A DNA stretch of 64,000 bases from Flectonema sp. DT1601 (lineage: Eukaryota > Euglenozoa > Diplonemea > Diplonemida > Diplonemidae), in contig OZ025823.1 of assembly GCA_964019425.1 (NCBI GenBank), positions 248,001 through 312,000 of the forward strand, in the 5' to 3' direction. This document shows, piece after piece, positions 63,839 to 64,000 of the stretch. Below the pieces are notes generated by a model. It was not told where the DNA came from and did not search any database. It was given only the letters and a program-made list of their open reading frames with translations. How positions within the stretch are numbered: position 1 is the stretch's first letter; every line of letters starts with the position of its first letter. The position numbers and the translations under genes were made by a program.

Positions 63839-64000
63839 AGGGAATTTGGATATAAATAAATAAAGGTTTAACACGCAACAAATTGGGCATGAATCACGGC
63901 TGAGTTCTTTCCGCACAAAATCACATGCTTCAAAATAAATTACCAGAGAAAATAAATATACTGTAAGCTCCTGCAGGTCGGGGGGTAATTTGATACTGCA
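62667..64000. other. Intergenic region to the window end
   Basis: No convincing gene. It holds A tracts (62809-62829, 63680-63702, 63810-63836), G runs of 6-8 bases next to A-rich sequence, and a perfect hairpin ATACATTTAT-GAAG-AAATAAATGTAT at about 63729-63754. Short frames here are of uncertain value. Confidence 0.5.

Overview
The window comes from a nuclear chromosome of a unicellular eukaryote. All but one of the well-supported protein genes are unbroken reading frames of 250 to 2,470 codons, and all of them (about 20) lie on the minus strand. There is no operon or Shine-Dalgarno signal. Almost every gene has a pyrimidine-rich stretch ending in CAG or TAG a few bases to about 50 bases before its ATG. 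One-way gene order plus an acceptor-like AG in front of nearly every ATG suggests polycistronic transcription with spliced-leader trans-splicing. Euglenozoa, perkinsids and dinoflagellates are known to do this; the taxon itself cannot be fixed from this window. Conventional GT-AG introns also occur but are rare. The two best supported sit just before the stop codon of their genes.

Layout: 1-6.2 kb holds a partial gene with eleven 14-residue repeats, two same-frame ORFs (Ser-rich plus RING) split by one TAA, and a SAM-like protein. 6.7-17.3 kb holds a Lys-rich nuclear-type protein, a diacylglycerol kinase, a secreted GH16 glucanase, a tandem pair of secreted paralogues and an alpha-helical protein with a possible mitochondrial presequence. 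18-30.4 kb holds a Gln/Ser-rich protein with MIT-like and zinc-ribbon ends, an RGG-repeat protein, an NRDE-2 homologue and a membrane-anchored astacin-like protein without the zinc site. 30.4-34.8 kb is free of intact genes and full of diverged repeats. 34.8-37.1 kb holds a possible small plus-strand gene, a ubiquitin-like/ankyrin protein and a degenerate FKBP. 37.1-46.7 kb is a gene desert crowded with A and T homopolymers. 46.7-62.7 kb holds a nucleotidyltransferase of the poly(A)/U polymerase type, a giant Trp-rich repeat protein fused to an inositol 5-phosphatase, a mitochondrial PDH/BCKDH-type kinase and a 5'-3' exoribonuclease.

Several genes point to RNA metabolism (XRN, nucleotidyltransferase, NRDE-2, RGG protein) and two to lipid/inositide signalling (DGK, 5-phosphatase). 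Their grouping looks like ordinary eukaryotic gene order, not a pathway cluster. The strongest candidate for something undescribed is the 2,500-residue protein at 49903-57325: about 23 Trp-Trp-Lys modules, a GEK-motif repeat, an acidic linker, a PH-like domain, a 5-phosphatase and a C2-like domain in one chain.
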